A stretch of DNA of 64,000 nt from CAVSUZ01 sp963791885. Its GTDB lineage: Bacteria; Pseudomonadota; Alphaproteobacteria; Acetobacterales; Acetobacteraceae. Shown in pieces: positions 53,880 to 62,608 of the stretch. The stretch spans positions 1,488,001 to 1,552,000 of the forward strand of contig CAWBUL010000004.1 of assembly GCA_963791885.1 (NCBI GenBank), in the 5' to 3' direction. How positions within the stretch are numbered: position 1 is the first letter of the stretch; the number at the start of each line of letters is the position of its first letter. The position numbers and the translations under genes were made by a program. Under the pieces are notes generated by a model, which worked only from the letters and a program-made list of their open reading frames with translations, was not told where the DNA came from and searched no databases.

Positions 53880-54688
53880 GCAGCCGGCTCCGGCAGGCGC
53901 ATCCAGGCAGGGATGCGCGGCTCCAGCCGTGCGTCGGCACAGGCGAGGGGCCCCGCGAGTGAGTCGATACGCAGCAGCGCCAAGCCGAGATCGCCGCAGG
54001 AGGACCGCATGGTCCCGGCCTCAGCCCCGTCCCGCAGGACGGGAGTGCCCGGATCGGGGGTAGGGCCGTGGATCGAAACGGGCGTCAGCCGGCGCTTGAC
54101 CAGACCGCGATACTTCGTTCGCGCCGTAAGTTCCTGGCCCATGTAGCAGCCCTTCGACCACGATACGCCGTTCAGCTCGTCGAAGCCCGCCTCCAGCAAC
54201 ACGGTCTTTTCTGCTTCCAGATCGCGCGAACCGTCGGGGAGGCCAAGGTTCAGCCGCATGCGGTCCCACGCAGCGAAATCGCCGGTCTCAGCCAGGCCGG
54301 GCGAGGCGATCAGCCGCCATCCGGCCTCGGGGTGCCGCGGATCGGGGGCAGAAACCCCGGGCGGGATCGGACCATCCCAGCCGGCATAAACGGCCAAGTC
54401 ATCCAGAACGCGCACGGACGCGCGGGAGCGCAGCCGGAAGCGCGACAGACGCTGCGCAAGGGCCGGAGCCTGGGCGGCCTCCACATCAAGGAGCAGGCGA
54501 TCAGGCTCGGCGAAGATGAAGAAATCCGCGAGCCATTTGCCTTGCGGCGTGAGAAGAGCGGCCCAGACGCAGTGACCCGGTTCCGCCAGTGCGACATCGT
54601 TGGAGACCAGGCCCTGCAGGAAAGCGACCCGGTCGTCGCCGGCGATCTCGATCACCGCGCGACCGGGCAGCCGAACGAGATGCGTCAT
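53876..54688 (-). CDS. ygfZ: Folate-binding YgfZ/GcvT-like Fe-S maintenance protein
   Basis: YgfZ family protein of 270 residues from the ATG at 54688 (MTHLVRLPGRAVIEIAGDDR). It carries the hallmark KGCYMGQELTARTKYRG, with the reactive cysteine, and FLQGLVSNDVALAEPGHCVW at the N-terminus. YgfZ acts with tetrahydrofolate in the maturation of some Fe-S proteins. It overlaps osmC by 4 bases upstream and the methyltransferase by 4 bases downstream. Confidence 0.92.
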   Translation of the reverse strand: MTHLVRLPGRAVIEIAGDDRVAFLQGLVSNDVALAEPGHCVWAALLTPQGKWLADFFIFAEPDRLLLDVEAAQAPALAQRLSRFRLRSRASVRVLDDLAVYAGWDGPIPPGVSAPDPRHPEAGWRLIASPGLAETGDFAAWDRMRLNLGLPDGSRDLEAEKTVLLEAGFDELNGVSWSKGCYMGQELTARTKYRGLVKRRLTPVSIHGPTPDPGTPVLRDGAEAGTMRSSCGDLGLALLRIDSLAGPLACADARLEPRIPAWMRLPEPAA

Positions 54689-55116
54689 TCCAACGTAGCG
54701 TCCAGGGAGATCGCGGCGTTCAGCACCTTGGAGACCGGGCAATTCGCTTTCGCTTCATCGGCGAGCTTGCGGAACGTGGCCTGATCGATGCCCGGCACCT
54801 TCCCCTTCAGCGTCAACGCCACGGCCGAAATCTTCCAGCCCGCCCCCTCCTGCTCCATCGTCAGCCGTGCCTCGGTCCGCAGGTCATCGGGCGGGTGTCC
54901 GGCGCCGGTAAGCTGGAAAGCCAGTGCCATGCTGAAGCAGCCGGCATGGGCGGCCGCGATGAGTTCCTCCGGGTTGGTGCCCTTGCCGTCACCGAAGCGG
55001 GCGGTGAAGGAGTAGGGCGTTTCCGAAAGGGTGCCGCTCTGGGTCGTCAGGGCTCCTTTGCCCTCCTTGCCCGTGCCCTGCCAATGGGCCGATGCGGTGC
55101 GACGGATGCTCGCCAT
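54685..55116 (-). CDS. osmC: OsmC family peroxiredoxin
   Basis: 143-residue thiol peroxidase of the OsmC subfamily, which reduces organic hydroperoxides. Catalytic cysteines are in AAHAGCFSMALAFQL and ANCPVSKVLNAA, and the C-terminal FGDGKGTNPEELIAAA is typical. ATG at 55116 follows a GGAGG ribosome binding site in the 73-bp region divergent from the glycosyltransferase. Its co-transcription with ygfZ links thiol/oxidative protection genes. Confidence 0.93.
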   Translation of the reverse strand: MASIRRTASAHWQGTGKEGKGALTTQSGTLSETPYSFTARFGDGKGTNPEELIAAAHAGCFSMALAFQLTGAGHPPDDLRTEARLTMEQEGAGWKISAVALTLKGKVPGIDQATFRKLADEAKANCPVSKVLNAAISLDATLE

Positions 55117-55189
55117 GGTTCCTCCACTGGTTTTACACCCGGTGAGGTGGTGCTGGCCCGACGCGGCTCAAGCCATGTAGGAGCCGAGT

Positions 55190-56206
55190 ATGCGGATCGC
55201 CCAGGTGATGGCGGGTGCGCCGGCGGGTGGCGCCGAGCTGTTCTTCGAGCGTTTATGCGTGGCGCTGGCGTGCACCGATGAGGTGCTGACGGTGATTCGA
55301 CGCAATGCGGGGCGGGCAGCCCGGCTGCGGGATTCGGGACTGGATCCGCTCGAGCTTCGGTTCGGCGGGGCTTTGGATTTTCTGACCCGGCCGAGTCTGC
55401 GGCGGGCTCTGCGCGCCTTTCACCCTCGCGTCACCATGGCATGGATGGGCCGCGCGGCAGCGGTTACGCCTGCCGGGTCATGGGTGCTGGTGGGCCGGCT
55501 GGGTGGCACTTACGACCTGCGACGCTTCCGCCGCTGCGATCATTTGGTGGCCAATACGCGGGGCCTGGTGTCGTGGATCACGGATCAGGGCTGGCCGGCG
55601 GCGCGGGTGCACCATCTCCCGAATTTCGCTCCGGACCTGCACACCACACCCGTCGGTCGCCAGGCTCTGGAACTGCCCGACGGCAAGTTGATCCTGGCAC
55701 TGGGGCGGCTGCACCCGAACAAAGCGTTCGACGTGTTGATCCGGGCCGTCGCGCTTGTGCCCGGCGCGCATCTGCTGATTGCCGGTGAGGGGCCGGAGCG
55801 CGAGCCGCTGGCGGCTCTCGGGCGGGAACTGCTTCCAGGTCGCTTGATGCTGCCGGGCTGGCGACAGGATACCGCGGCGCTGCTGGCAGCCGCCGATGTG
55901 CTGGTCTGTTCGTCCCGTATCGAGCCGCTCGGGAATGTGGTGATTGAGGCGTGGTCCGCCGGACGCCCGGTCGTTGCCGCGGCATCGGCCGGCCCACGCG
56001 AGTTGATTCGTCCTGATGTGGACGGGTTGCTGGTTCCAGTGGAAGACCCGAGCGCCCTCGGCGAAGCAATCCGGCGCGTTCTTGATGACCCGGCGCACGC
56101 TGCTGCTCTGGCGACGGCCGGTCGCGCCCGCTACGAAACTGAATTCGCTGAGACTCCGGTGCTCGCCCGCTGGCGGGCCTTCCTCGGCAGTGTGGAGAAA
56201 GTCTGA
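55190..56206 (+). CDS. Group 1 glycosyltransferase (GT4 type)
   Basis: 338 residues with the GT-B fold: N-terminal MRIAQVMAGAPAGGAELFFE, and the C-terminal nucleotide-sugar domain DGKLILALGRLHPNKAFDVL, LMLPGWRQD, and the E-x7-E motif region SSRIEPLGNVVIEAWSAGRP. AGGAG precedes the ATG. It runs directly into asnB (stop and start adjacent), suggesting a role in surface-polysaccharide or glycolipid synthesis; the acceptor is unknown. Confidence 0.9.
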   Translation: MRIAQVMAGAPAGGAELFFERLCVALACTDEVLTVIRRNAGRAARLRDSGLDPLELRFGGALDFLTRPSLRRALRAFHPRVTMAWMGRAAAVTPAGSWVLVGRLGGTYDLRRFRRCDHLVANTRGLVSWITDQGWPAARVHHLPNFAPDLHTTPVGRQALELPDGKLILALGRLHPNKAFDVLIRAVALVPGAHLLIAGEGPEREPLAALGRELLPGRLMLPGWRQDTAALLAAADVLVCSSRIEPLGNVVIEAWSAGRPVVAAASAGPRELIRPDVDGLLVPVEDPSALGEAIRRVLDDPAHAAALATAGRARYETEFAETPVLARWRAFLGSVEKV

Positions 56207-57970
56207 ATGTGCGGCATTGCCGGCCTGATCCTGTCTTCTGAAGCGGCGCCGCCCGATCCCGCGCTGCTCGCGCGCATGCTGCGTGCGCTGGCGCATCGCG
56301 GGCCGGATGGAACGGGGCAGATGGTGCTGGGGACGGTGGCGCTGGCGCAGAACCGGCTGGCCATCATCGATCTGGAGACCGGGGATCAGCCGATCTTCTC
56401 GGGTCCGGCGACGCTGATCGCAAACGGAGAAATCTACAATTACCGGGAGCTGCGGGCCGAAATAGGGGAAGAGAACTTCTCCACCCAGGGTGATTGCGAA
56501 CCTGCTCTGCTGCTCTGGCGCCAGATGGGACCGGACTACGCGCGGCGGCTGCGCGGCATGTTCGCCATCGCCATTCATGAGCGCGTCGGACGGCAGGTTA
56601 CGCTGACGCGCGACCCGTTCGGCATCAAGCCGCTCTACACGGCACAGACCGAGGGTGGATTGGCCTTTGCCTCGGAACCCCGGGCGCTGCTGGACAGCGG
56701 CGTGGTGTCACGCCGGCTGCGGGCGGAGGCGCGCGACGAGTTGCTGCAGCTTCAGTTCACGACCGGAAGTTCGACCATTTTCGCCGGCATCGACCGGCTG
56801 CTGCCCGGGGAGACAGTTACCTGTGCCGAAGGGCACGTGATTGGGCGCGTGCAGGAGCAGGCGCTGCCCGAGGGAGGGCCGGAGGCGATCGACGAGGACA
56901 CAGCGCTGGAACGCCTGGACCGCGCGCTGGAAGAGAGCGTGCTGCTGCACCAGCGCAGCGACGTGCCATACGGGATGTTCCTGTCGGGGGGTGTGGATAG
57001 CTCGGCGCTGCTGGCCATGATGGCTCGGCTGAACAACCAGCCGGTACTGGCGTACACGGCGGGGTGGGACGTCGGCGGCGTGGCGGACGAACGCGAGCAT
57101 GCGGCGGCGGTGGCGCAGGCGGTGGGCGCTCAGCATGAGGCGGTAGAGATCACCGAGGCCATGGTCTGGCGCCACCTGCCGGAGATCGTCGGCTGCATGG
57201 ACGATCCGGCCGCGGATTACGCGATCATCCCAAGCTGGTTCCTGGCGCGGCGGGCCGCGCAGGATGTGAAGGTCGTGCTGTCGGGCGAGGGTGGGGACGA
57301 GCTTTTCGGCGGCTACGGGCGATATCGTAGGGCCACGCGCCCCTGGTGGCTTGGCGGGCGCGTGATGCGCGGGCGGGGGAATTTCGACCGGCTGGATGTG
57401 CTGCGGCGACGCCCGACCGGCTGGCGGGACGGGTTCGCGGCCAGCGAACAGCGCGCCGGGTCGTCCGGCCGGACCCGGCTGGCGGCGGCTCAGGCGGCGG
57501 ATATCGCTGACTGGCTGCCGCACGATCTGCTTTTGAAACTGGATCGATGCCTGATGGCGCACGCTTTGGAGGGACGCACGCCGTTCTTGGACAAGGGGGT
57601 CGCCGGCGCCGTGTTCCGACTGCCGGACGAGCTCAAGCTACGCGGTCGAATGGGCAAATGGCTGCTGCGGCGTTGGGTGGAAGAGCATCTGCCGGTCGCC
57701 GCGCCGTTCTCTCCAAAGCGCGGCTTCACGGTGCCGGTGGGCGCCTGGATCGGCGGGAAGGCAGCACGGCTGGGCCCTCTGGTCGCGGCTCAGCCTGGGG
57801 TCGCCGAGTTGGCGGAGGTTGGGAAGATCGAAGCGCTGTTCCGCAAGGCGGAGGAGCCGGGGGCGGGGTTCGCCGCGTGGCTGCTGCTGTTCTACGCACT
57901 GTGGCACCGGCGGCATATTTTGGGTCTGATGCCGGCGGGCGACGTGTTCGAGACGCTGAGCGTTCACTGA
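56207..57970 (+). CDS. asnB: Asparagine synthetase (glutamine-hydrolysing)
   Basis: 587 residues. The N-terminal nucleophile Cys2 is in MCGIAGLI, the glutaminase domain follows (LAHRGPDGTG, LANGEIYNYREL-like IANGEIYNYREL), and the ATP-pyrophosphatase motif is LSGGVDSSALLAMM with SGEGGDELFGGYGRY. It may make asparagine or amidate a sugar or peptide in a polysaccharide pathway; its position between a glycosyltransferase and dihydroorotase-like enzyme leaves both open. Confidence 0.93.
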   Translation: MCGIAGLILSSEAAPPDPALLARMLRALAHRGPDGTGQMVLGTVALAQNRLAIIDLETGDQPIFSGPATLIANGEIYNYRELRAEIGEENFSTQGDCEPALLLWRQMGPDYARRLRGMFAIAIHERVGRQVTLTRDPFGIKPLYTAQTEGGLAFASEPRALLDSGVVSRRLRAEARDELLQLQFTTGSSTIFAGIDRLLPGETVTCAEGHVIGRVQEQALPEGGPEAIDEDTALERLDRALEESVLLHQRSDVPYGMFLSGGVDSSALLAMMARLNNQPVLAYTAGWDVGGVADEREHAAAVAQAVGAQHEAVEITEAMVWRHLPEIVGCMDDPAADYAIIPSWFLARRAAQDVKVVLSGEGGDELFGGYGRYRRATRPWWLGGRVMRGRGNFDRLDVLRRRPTGWRDGFAASEQRAGSSGRTRLAAAQAADIADWLPHDLLLKLDRCLMAHALEGRTPFLDKGVAGAVFRLPDELKLRGRMGKWLLRRWVEEHLPVAAPFSPKRGFTVPVGAWIGGKAARLGPLVAAQPGVAELAEVGKIEALFRKAEEPGAGFAAWLLLFYALWHRRHILGLMPAGDVFETLSVH

Positions 57971-57980
57971 GAGAGTTGCC

Positions 57981-59303
57981 ATGAGCACCCACTACGACCT
58001 GATCATCCGCGGCGGCGTGTGCGTGTTGCCGTGGGGCATGGAACCGACGGATGTGGGCGTGCGGCAGGGGCGGATCGCGTCGCTAAGCGTCGGGGGGCAG
58101 GACACCGCCGATGAGGTGATCGATGCCGCGGGGCTGCATGTGCTTCCGGGTCTGATCGATAGCCACGTGCATCTGCGCGATCCGGGAGACGTCTCCGTAG
58201 AGACAATCCCGACGGGGACGAAGGCGGCGATTCTCGGCGGGCTCGCGGCCGTGTTCGATATGCCGAACACGTCGCCGTCGATCACGGACAGCGATCGGCT
58301 CAAGTGGAAGCAGGGCTACGCCGAACACCAGGCTTGGTGCGACATGGGACTCTATGTCGGCGGGACGAAGACCAACATCGACGCGCTGGCAGAGCTGGAA
58401 ACCGGTCGAGGCGTCTGCGCCATCAAGATTTTCGCCGGCTCCTCGACGGGCGACTTGTTGGTGGAGGACGACGAGCACCTGGAGCGGATCATGCGCGCTG
58501 GGCGGCGGCGCATCGCGTATCACAGCGAGGACGAGTACCGCCTCCAGGCGCGACGGAAGCTGTTCCATAGTGGCGAGCCTTTCGTGCGACATGCGGAGTG
58601 GCGTGACGTGGAGACCGCATTCCTCGGCACACGGCGGCTGATGGCGCTCGTGCGCAAGACCGGACGACCGGCGCATATCCTGCATGTCTCGACGGCAAAG
58701 GAACTGGAGTACCTGAAGGACTTCCGCGACGTTGTGACGTGCGAGGTGCTGGTGAACCACCTGACGCAAGTGGCGCCTGAGGCGTACGAGACGTTGGGCG
58801 GATACGCGGTGATGAACCCGCCGATTCGGGACGCGCGGCACCGGGACGCAGCGTGGCGCGCGGTGGCGGATGGCATGGTCGATACTGTGGGGTCGGATCA
58901 CGCGCCACACCCACGCGCGAAGAAGGAATTGCCCTGGCCTGACACCGCGGCGGGGCTGACGGGCGTTCAGACGATCGTGCCGATGATGCTGGACCAGGTG
59001 AGCCAAGGGCGGCTGTCGCTGTCTCGGCTGGTGGACCTGATGTGCGCGGGACCGGCGCGGGTTTACGGCATTGTCGGAAAGGGCCGACTGGCCGCGGGCT
59101 TTGACGCGGACTTCACGCTGGTGGATATGCAACGAATGCGGCGGATCGAAGAATCCTGGATCGTCTCGCCCTGCGGTTGGACTCCGTTTGCCGGAGTCCG
59201 GGTCACCGGCTGGCCGGTCGCCACAATTATCCGGGGACACGCCGTGATGCGCGAGGACGAGGTGCTGGGGACGCCGTGCGGCCGCTTGGTACGATTCCAA
59301 TAG
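57981..59303 (+). CDS. Dihydroorotase family metal-dependent amidohydrolase
   Basis: 440 residues. Metal ligands: HVHLRDPG, the carboxylated-lysine segment CAIKIFAGSSTG, YHSEDE, ILHVSTAKE and GSDHAPHPRAKKE. The architecture is class I dihydroorotase/allantoinase (PyrC/AllB group); the substrate assignment to dihydroorotate is likely but allantoin or a hydantoin cannot be excluded. GAGAGAG precedes the ATG, which is 10 bases after asnB. It and the next genes form a plus-strand set. Confidence 0.87.
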   Translation: MSTHYDLIIRGGVCVLPWGMEPTDVGVRQGRIASLSVGGQDTADEVIDAAGLHVLPGLIDSHVHLRDPGDVSVETIPTGTKAAILGGLAAVFDMPNTSPSITDSDRLKWKQGYAEHQAWCDMGLYVGGTKTNIDALAELETGRGVCAIKIFAGSSTGDLLVEDDEHLERIMRAGRRRIAYHSEDEYRLQARRKLFHSGEPFVRHAEWRDVETAFLGTRRLMALVRKTGRPAHILHVSTAKELEYLKDFRDVVTCEVLVNHLTQVAPEAYETLGGYAVMNPPIRDARHRDAAWRAVADGMVDTVGSDHAPHPRAKKELPWPDTAAGLTGVQTIVPMMLDQVSQGRLSLSRLVDLMCAGPARVYGIVGKGRLAAGFDADFTLVDMQRMRRIEESWIVSPCGWTPFAGVRVTGWPVATIIRGHAVMREDEVLGTPCGRLVRFQ

Positions 59304-59316
59304 TGGGAGAGGAGAG

Positions 59317-60576
59317 ATGCGCGCTGCGCTGCACGCAATTCTGCAGCCATTTGTCACCATTGGGCGATTGACGGTCACCTGGCCCAATGGACAGAGCACA
59401 ACTTATACCGGGACGAAAGCGACACCGGAGGCAGCGTTCCGGCTAAAGGCTCCAAGCACGATCCGACGTCTGCTGTTCACGCCCGCGCTGTCGTTCGGCG
59501 AAGCTTATATGGACGGCACGCTCGAGCCGAACGGTTGCACGATTTACGACGTGCTGGATCTGGTGGTGGCCAACGTCATGGCCGGCGGCAGTACGCATCC
59601 GGTGGCGGCGGTGCATGCCGCTCTGCTCCGGGCCAAGCGGCGGTTCGATCAAAACAATCCGGCGGGTCGGGCGCGGAAGAATGTCGCGCATCATTATGAT
59701 CTGAGCGGACGGCTCTACAGCCTGTTCCTGGACCGTGACCGGCAATACTCGTGCGCCTATTTCCGTCGCGGCGATGAGACGCTGGAAGAAGCGCAAATCG
59801 CCAAGAAGCGGCACATCGCGGCGAAGCTGTGCCTCGACCGGCCGGGACTCACGGTGCTGGACATCGGCAGCGGCTGGGGTGGGCTCGGGCTGACGCTTGC
59901 GCGGGAGTACGGCGCTCACGTGCTTGGTGTGACCCTGTCAACGGAGCAGTTGGCAGAATCGCGGGCGCGGGCCGAAGCGGAGGGGTTGGCGGACCGCGTG
60001 CGGTTCGAGCTCTTGGACTACCGCGCGGTGCAGCAGCAGTTCGACCGGATCGTGTCGGTCGGCATGTTCGAGCATGTGGGCGTCGGTCACTACGGGGAGT
60101 TCTTCCGCACGGTTGCACGCTGCCTGAAACCTGATGGCGTGGCTCTGCTGCACGCGATCGGGCGGAACGAGGCGCCGGGTGTCACCAATCCGTGGATCGC
60201 CAAATACATCTTCCCGGGCGGGTATTGTCCGGCGCTGTCGGAGGTCGTGCCGGCGATCGAGAAATCGAAGCTGCTGATGACGGATATCGAAATCCTGCGG
60301 CTGCACTATGCGGAGACACTGCGGCATTGGCGCTGGCGGTTCGCGGCCAACCGAGACGCGATCGGCGCCCTCTACGACGAGCGGTTCTGCCGGATGTTCG
60401 AGTTTTACCTGGCGGGGGCGGAGCTTTCGTTCAGGCGGGAGAACATGATGATCTTCCAGATCCAGTTAGCGCACGACCAGACGGCGGTGCCGCTGACGCG
60501 CGATTACATCACGGAGCGGGAGAATCCGACCGAGCAAGGCCAGAGGGTGGTCGGGACGGCGGACGCCGGAGAGTGA
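59317..60576 (+). CDS. cfa: Cyclopropane-fatty-acyl-phospholipid synthase family protein
   Basis: 419-residue SAM-dependent CFA synthase, which adds a methylene group to unsaturated phospholipid acyl chains. Segments: NVAHHYDLSGRLYSLFLD, QYSCAYFRRGDETLEEAQ, motif I VLDIGSGWGGLGLTLARE, VSVGMFEHVGVGHYGEFF and the C-terminal WRWRFAANRDAIG. GGAGAG precedes the ATG. Its stop overlaps the next gene region. Confidence 0.92.
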   Translation: MRAALHAILQPFVTIGRLTVTWPNGQSTTYTGTKATPEAAFRLKAPSTIRRLLFTPALSFGEAYMDGTLEPNGCTIYDVLDLVVANVMAGGSTHPVAAVHAALLRAKRRFDQNNPAGRARKNVAHHYDLSGRLYSLFLDRDRQYSCAYFRRGDETLEEAQIAKKRHIAAKLCLDRPGLTVLDIGSGWGGLGLTLAREYGAHVLGVTLSTEQLAESRARAEAEGLADRVRFELLDYRAVQQQFDRIVSVGMFEHVGVGHYGEFFRTVARCLKPDGVALLHAIGRNEAPGVTNPWIAKYIFPGGYCPALSEVVPAIEKSKLLMTDIEILRLHYAETLRHWRWRFAANRDAIGALYDERFCRMFEFYLAGAELSFRRENMMIFQIQLAHDQTAVPLTRDYITERENPTEQGQRVVGTADAGE

Positions 60577-60581
60577 CGAGA

Positions 60582-61478
60582 GTGACGCAGGGCGAACCGG
60601 TCTGGCGCTCCATGCTGTTCGTCCCGGCGGTCAATCAGCGCTTCGTCGATGGCGCGGCTGGGCGAGGAGCGGACGCCATCATTCTGGATCTGGAGGATTC
60701 CATCGCGCCGAGCCAGAAGCAGGCGGCGCGGGATGCTCTGGCCGGCGCGATCCCGATCGTCGCGAAGGGCGGGGCGGACGTGCTGGTGCGGCTTAACCGG
60801 CCATGGCGCCTGCTGGTGCGGGATCTGGAAGCGGCGGTCATCCCCGGCGTGACGGCGCTGATGGTCACCAAGGTCGACAGTCCGGACTTTGTGCAGGACG
60901 TCGCGGGAATCGTCGCGGAGTTGGAGACGGAGCGAGGCTTGCCGGCGGACGGGATACGCTTCGTCATCCTGGTCGAGACGGCCGCGGCATTCTTCCGCAT
61001 GGATGAGATCGCGCGAGCACATCCTCGGATTGCGGCGATTGACCTGGGGGCAGAGGATTTCGCGTTGTCGGCAGGGATGATGCCGGAGCCGGAAGGGCTC
61101 CTCTATCCCAAGCAGCGCATCGTGTTTGCCGCGCGGGCGGCGGGGGTGCAGCCGCTCGGGTTTGTCGGCTCGATCGCCGAGTTTAAGGATCAGGAGGCCT
61201 TCCGTGCCATCGTTCGGAGGTCGCGCAAGCTCGGCTTCGTGGGAGCTTCGTGTATTCATCCGCTGCAGGTATCGGTGCTGAATGAGGAATTCGGGGTCGA
61301 GGCTGCGGAGGTAGAAAGGGCGGAGCGAATGGTCGCGACGTATGATGCGGCGCTGGCGGCGGGAATGGGCGCGGTGCAGTTCGAGGGCAAGATGATCGAC
61401 GTACCGGTGGTCGAACGGTCCCGGGTGCTGCTTGCGCGGGCGGCGGCAATCCGCGGACGTACGAAGGGACGCGCTTAA
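60582..61478 (+). CDS. HpcH/HpaI-family CoA ester lyase (CitE-like)
   Basis: 298 residues from the GTG at 60582 (MTQGEPVWRSMLFVPAVNQRF), chosen because GGAGAG at 60568-60573 gives good spacing; a GTG at 60573, overlapping the cfa stop, is an alternative. Family motifs: AIILDLEDSIAPSQKQAARD, FVILVETAAAFFRMDEI, IAAIDLGAEDFALSAGM, and FVGASCIHPLQVSVLNEEF. It cleaves citryl/malyl/methylmalyl-CoA-type esters; no partner subunits of citrate lyase are present, so it is likely a free-standing enzyme. Its stop shares a base with the next start (TAATG). Confidence 0.88.
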   Translation: MTQGEPVWRSMLFVPAVNQRFVDGAAGRGADAIILDLEDSIAPSQKQAARDALAGAIPIVAKGGADVLVRLNRPWRLLVRDLEAAVIPGVTALMVTKVDSPDFVQDVAGIVAELETERGLPADGIRFVILVETAAAFFRMDEIARAHPRIAAIDLGAEDFALSAGMMPEPEGLLYPKQRIVFAARAAGVQPLGFVGSIAEFKDQEAFRAIVRRSRKLGFVGASCIHPLQVSVLNEEFGVEAAEVERAERMVATYDAALAAGMGAVQFEGKMIDVPVVERSRVLLARAAAIRGRTKGRA

Positions 61479-62608
61479 TGTCGTGGGGCTTCCTTGCGGC
61501 CGTGGGGCCGAGGCTAACCTCGTATGTCCCGAACGCGGAATCTGGCTCGCTCGTACCGAGCATCGCTACGACCCTGCCGGCGAATGTGCAGTACGCTTGG
61601 CGACACCCGCGGCAGCCGATCCTTTACGTGGCCTCGAGCGACGGCGTGGGTGGCCGGACACATCGACTATCGGCGCTGCGGCTGCCAGCGCTGGAGGTTT
61701 TTGGGGATCAGACGATCCTGCCGGCGCGACCGATTCACATCTGCGTCGATGGGGCGGGGCGGCATGTGCTGGTGGCATTCAACAATCCGCCCGGACTGCG
61801 TGTGTGGCGCATCGAACAGGACGGGAAGCTGGGGGCGGAGCAGGAGCAGGGCGAACTGGATGTGGGGATTTTTCCGCATCAGGTGCGGCTGAGTGCGGAT
61901 GACGCGCTGGCGATCGTGGTCGCGCGCGGCAATGACGCAACTTCTGATAGTCCCGAGGATCCAGGTGCGTTGAAGCTCTTCCGCTACGATGATGGGCGGC
62001 TTTCGCCGCTCGCTACAGTGGCACCCAACGGTGGGTTTGGTTTCGGGCCCCGGCACCTCGATTTTCATCCGACCCAGCCGTGGGTTTTCGTCTCGCTCGA
62101 GCGACAGAACAGCCTGACGATGTTCGCGCGGGCCGGGCTGGGGCTGGAGCCGGCGGCGCGGTTCAGTCGCTCGAGCCTGAGCGAGCCTGATCATATGTGG
62201 CCTCGGCAGCTTGGGGGGACGGTGCGGGTGCATCCGACGGGACGGTTCGTTTACATGGCGAACCGGGCCGACCATGCCGACGCGGACGGCGCGTTCGTCG
62301 GGGGTGACAACACGATGGCGGTGTTCGCCATCGATCCGGCAAACGGAAAACCCACCCTGGTCCAGCACGCGGAGACGCACGGATTCCACTGCCGGACATT
62401 TTCGATCGATCCGACGGGGCGGCTGCTGATTGCGGCGCATATCGCGCCGATGCGGGTGCGCGACGGCGGGGCAGTGCGGGATGTGGCAGCGGGAATGAGC
62501 AGCTTTCGGATCGAAGCGGACGGGCGGCTGACGTTCCTGTGCCGGACGCCGGTGGAGACGCACGGACAAACGCTGTTCTGGTCGGGCATCGTCCGGCTCG
62601 ATGGCTGA
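61478..62608 (+). CDS. Beta-propeller lactonase family protein (6-phosphogluconolactonase-like)
   Basis: 376 residues with repeated beta-propeller blades: PIHICVDGAGRHVLVAFNN, GIFPHQVRLSADDALAIVVA, GFGPRHLDFHPTQPWVFVS, GTVRVHPTGRFVYMANRAD and TFSIDPTGRLLIAAHI fit the bacterial lactonase (Pgl-type) WD-like family. No secretion signal. ATG shares a base with the CoA-lyase stop, and its 3' end overlaps rsmB by 8 bases. Specific lactone unknown. Confidence 0.85.
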   Translation: MSWGFLAAVGPRLTSYVPNAESGSLVPSIATTLPANVQYAWRHPRQPILYVASSDGVGGRTHRLSALRLPALEVFGDQTILPARPIHICVDGAGRHVLVAFNNPPGLRVWRIEQDGKLGAEQEQGELDVGIFPHQVRLSADDALAIVVARGNDATSDSPEDPGALKLFRYDDGRLSPLATVAPNGGFGFGPRHLDFHPTQPWVFVSLERQNSLTMFARAGLGLEPAARFSRSSLSEPDHMWPRQLGGTVRVHPTGRFVYMANRADHADADGAFVGGDNTMAVFAIDPANGKPTLVQHAETHGFHCRTFSIDPTGRLLIAAHIAPMRVRDGGAVRDVAAGMSSFRIEADGRLTFLCRTPVETHGQTLFWSGIVRLDG